Shown here: positions 5,099 to 6,295 of the stretch, piece by piece
How positions within the stretch are numbered: position 1 is the first letter of the stretch
Layout of the letters: each line of letters starts with the position of its first letter
From: Paramuribaculum sp.
GTDB taxonomy: Bacteria; Bacteroidota; Bacteroidia; Bacteroidales; Muribaculaceae
Direction of reading: 5' to 3'
Assembly: GCA_029062075.1 (NCBI GenBank)
Contig: JAIDQW010000465.1
Coordinates: 1 to 6,295, forward strand
Length of the DNA: 6,295 nt
Notes under the pieces: model-generated
What the model saw: the letters and a program-made list of their open reading frames with translations, nothing else
The model's database searches: none
What the model was told of the DNA's origin: nothing
Position numbers and translations under genes: made by a program

Positions 5099-5134
5099 AG
5101 GGTGTCAAAGTGAAAAATCTCTGACACCCTTTTT
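5099..5134 (+). terminator. Rho-independent terminator after the phosphatase gene
   Basis: AGGGTGTCA (5099-5107) pairs perfectly with TGACACCCT (5122-5130) around a 14-base loop, followed by TTTT after the final paired T. It starts 21 bases after the phosphatase stop. The convergent PepSY-like gene ends 28 bases to the right. On the minus strand the same stem is followed by TAATTATTTAT, so it may also serve that gene less efficiently. Confidence 0.9.
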
Positions 5135-5161
5135 CGTTATATATGTTATTATCCTATATTG

Positions 5162-5605
5162 TTAATTATCAAGTCCGGTGAAATTGCCGGTGCTATCGAA
5201 ACGTAGATCGACTCCGGAAACCAGGTCAACCTCGAAGCCTCTTGAATCAACTGAAATTTCATTTATACCTCCGGATGTACCGAAGTTTGATGAGACATAA
5301 GTGTCAATAGATGCGGGATAGAACCCTGTGGGAACATTTTGTCCGGCGGGTGCATCAACATCAATCCATTCGCCGTCCTTGTTGAAGTCGATAGTGTGAC
5401 CGTTGTTCAGCACAACATCATACTCGCTCTTATCCTTGGTTGTCTTTACAACCTGTGCGGCAGGATAGTATGTAGCAATAAACGCTTTAGCATTGGCAGG
5501 GAGATCGGTTGGATTGATGTCCTTATCGTCATCGCTGCAGCTTATAAATGAAGAAGCAAGGAGTGCTGCGAATAATACCGGAATAAATTTGAAGAGTCGT
5601 TTCAT
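5162..5605 (-). CDS. PepSY-like lipoprotein (DUF2874 / PF11396-type)
   Basis: This 147-residue lipoprotein starts with a signal peptide MKRLFKFIPVLFAALLASSF and a lipobox ending at Cys23 (SSFISC). The acidic run SDDDKD right after the cysteine resembles the Bacteroidetes lipoprotein export signal, which suggests display on the outer surface. The mature part consists of two similar lobes, about 34-84 (LPANAKAFIATYYPAAQVV, closing with DFNKDGEWIDVD) and about 91-146 (VPTGFYPASIDTYVSSNFG, closing with RFDSTGNFTGLD). Each has a helix followed by a beta-meander ending in a D-x-x-G-aromatic turn, as in the PepSY-like periplasmic proteins related to the BLIP fold. The ligand is unknown. The ATG at 5605 fits the signal peptide. 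It lies 62 bases after the nitroreductase gene on the same strand, with no TAnnTTTG box between, so read-through transcription is plausible. Confidence 0.87.
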   Translation of the reverse strand: MKRLFKFIPVLFAALLASSFISCSDDDKDINPTDLPANAKAFIATYYPAAQVVKTTKDKSEYDVVLNNGHTIDFNKDGEWIDVDAPAGQNVPTGFYPASIDTYVSSNFGTSGGINEISVDSRGFEVDLVSGVDLRFDSTGNFTGLDN

Positions 5606-5667
5606 AATAATAGTGATTTTCGAGTTTCTACATTATGAAAACAGATCCTCTTCAGAAAAAGTTCAGC

Positions 5668-6252
5668 CTAATTAATTATGAGATCTTCAAGGGATCGTTT
5701 AGGCACACATTGGGTGTCTGAGTTGTCCCGGTAATATTTGATGTCACTATCCGGGGCGAGTTCTACAATCTTCACATTTTCAGCAGGATATCCGAGTGCG
5801 AGCACGTATCTGGGTTTGAATCTCTCCGGAATAGACAACGCTTTGCTTACCGCGCTGACATTGAAAGCTTTGATAATGCAACCGGCAATGCCGAGGGCTG
5901 TGGCTCCGAGGGATATTGCCTCAAGCTGCAGCCCATCATCACAAAGGCAGTCCGGAGCAAGTTCGGTGTCGATGCACTGGACAAGGTATGCAACAGGTCT
6001 TTCACCGGCAGATGGTCCGTCCCAATCCTTATAGTATCCGGCCCAAGCGAGTGAGGGGAAAAGAGCGGCACACTCATCAGCAGAGTGAACGAGGCGATAG
6101 CGGAGCGGTTGCAGATTTCTGCCGGAGGCACAGAACCGTGTCAGCTCAACAAGAGAGCGGAGTGTAGATTCTGTTACCGGTTTTGAGGAGTCAAAACGCC
6201 GGACGCTACGATTTTTTTCAAGCAGATTTTTGAGAGAGTCGAAATTTGTCAT
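5668..6252 (-). CDS. Nitroreductase family protein (FMN-dependent oxidoreductase)
   Basis: This 194-residue cytosolic protein has the usual length of a nitroreductase subunit. Such enzymes bind FMN at a dimer interface and transfer electrons from NAD(P)H to nitro compounds, quinones or other acceptors. Visible features are the N-terminal flavin-phosphate motif NRSVRRFDSSKPV (14-26), the second FMN-contact loop CASGRNLQPLRYRLV (41-55), the central helix LQLEAISLGATALGIAGCII (108-127), and the closing strand PRYVLALGYPAENV (147-160) with the conserved GYP. A short Cys-containing segment (CIDTELAPDCLC, 93-104) precedes the central helix. Cys residues at 93, 102 and 104 do not make an iron-sulfur motif. 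The physiological substrate is unknown. The ATG at 6252 is close behind a possible upstream stop at 6256-6254, which points to an operon continuing beyond the window. The PepSY-like lipoprotein gene follows downstream. Confidence 0.93.
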   Translation of the reverse strand: MTNFDSLKNLLEKNRSVRRFDSSKPVTESTLRSLVELTRFCASGRNLQPLRYRLVHSADECAALFPSLAWAGYYKDWDGPSAGERPVAYLVQCIDTELAPDCLCDDGLQLEAISLGATALGIAGCIIKAFNVSAVSKALSIPERFKPRYVLALGYPAENVKIVELAPDSDIKYYRDNSDTQCVPKRSLEDLIIN

Positions 6253-6253
6253 A

Positions 6254-6295
6254 TCAGTGCCATTTATTTACTCGCTCTGTAATATACTGAACCAT
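6254..6295 (-). CDS. Possible last codons of an upstream gene cut by the window edge
   Basis: On the minus strand the frame entering at 6295 reads MVQYITERVNKWH and stops with TGA at 6256-6254, one base before the nitroreductase ATG. Such tight spacing is typical of an operon. The other two frames also stop within the 43 bases, so this choice rests only on spacing. Nothing can be said about the product. Confidence 0.25.
   Translation of the reverse strand: MVQYITERVNKWH

Noticed and set aside
5738..6167. Plus-strand ORFs opposite the nitroreductase
   Set aside because: They are antisense shadows of a well-supported gene with clear flavin motifs.

Overview
The window looks like a chromosomal piece of a gut-type Bacteroidales bacterium, possibly from the Muribaculaceae, Bacteroides or Prevotella neighbourhood; the exact family is inference. 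Support comes from the short 286-residue primary sigma factor without region 1.1, from promoter boxes of the Bacteroidetes type (TTTG spaced from TAnnTTTG), from start codons that lack Shine-Dalgarno sequences, and from gene families typical of this phylum: a GH89 glycosidase, a four-helix-bundle 'suffix' protein and a PepSY-like lipoprotein.

Layout. Positions 1-1000 (+) hold the C-terminal half of a GH89 alpha-N-acetylglucosaminidase. It converges on rpoD (1087-1947, -), and a strong hairpin lies between the two. Upstream of rpoD on the same strand is an unrecognised 114-residue protein (2097-2441, -). Positions 2442-3179 contain no credible protein gene but hold three consecutive plus-strand units, each made of a promoter-like box followed by a structured, T-tailed RNA. 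The first and third are clear paralogues with the same secondary-structure plan and an invariant ATATAG loop; the middle one is different. Next come a four-helix-bundle protein with its own good promoter (3180-3779, +), a long imperfect inverted repeat that overlaps its 3' end, a small acidic protein (3932-4144, +) and a secreted alkaline-phosphatase-superfamily enzyme (4169-5077, +) closed by a terminator. The right end is a minus-strand group: a nitroreductase (5668-6252), a PepSY-like lipoprotein (5162-5605), and possibly the last codons of another gene at the window edge.

How the parts relate. The sigma factor encoded here belongs to the family that reads TAnnTTTG promoters, and such boxes precede rpoD itself, the RNA units and the four-helix gene. 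The glycosidase, secreted phosphatase and lipoprotein are envelope or nutrient-acquisition functions with no evident shared pathway. The most interesting content is the RNA cluster at 2563-3004 and its position beside the four-helix-bundle gene.
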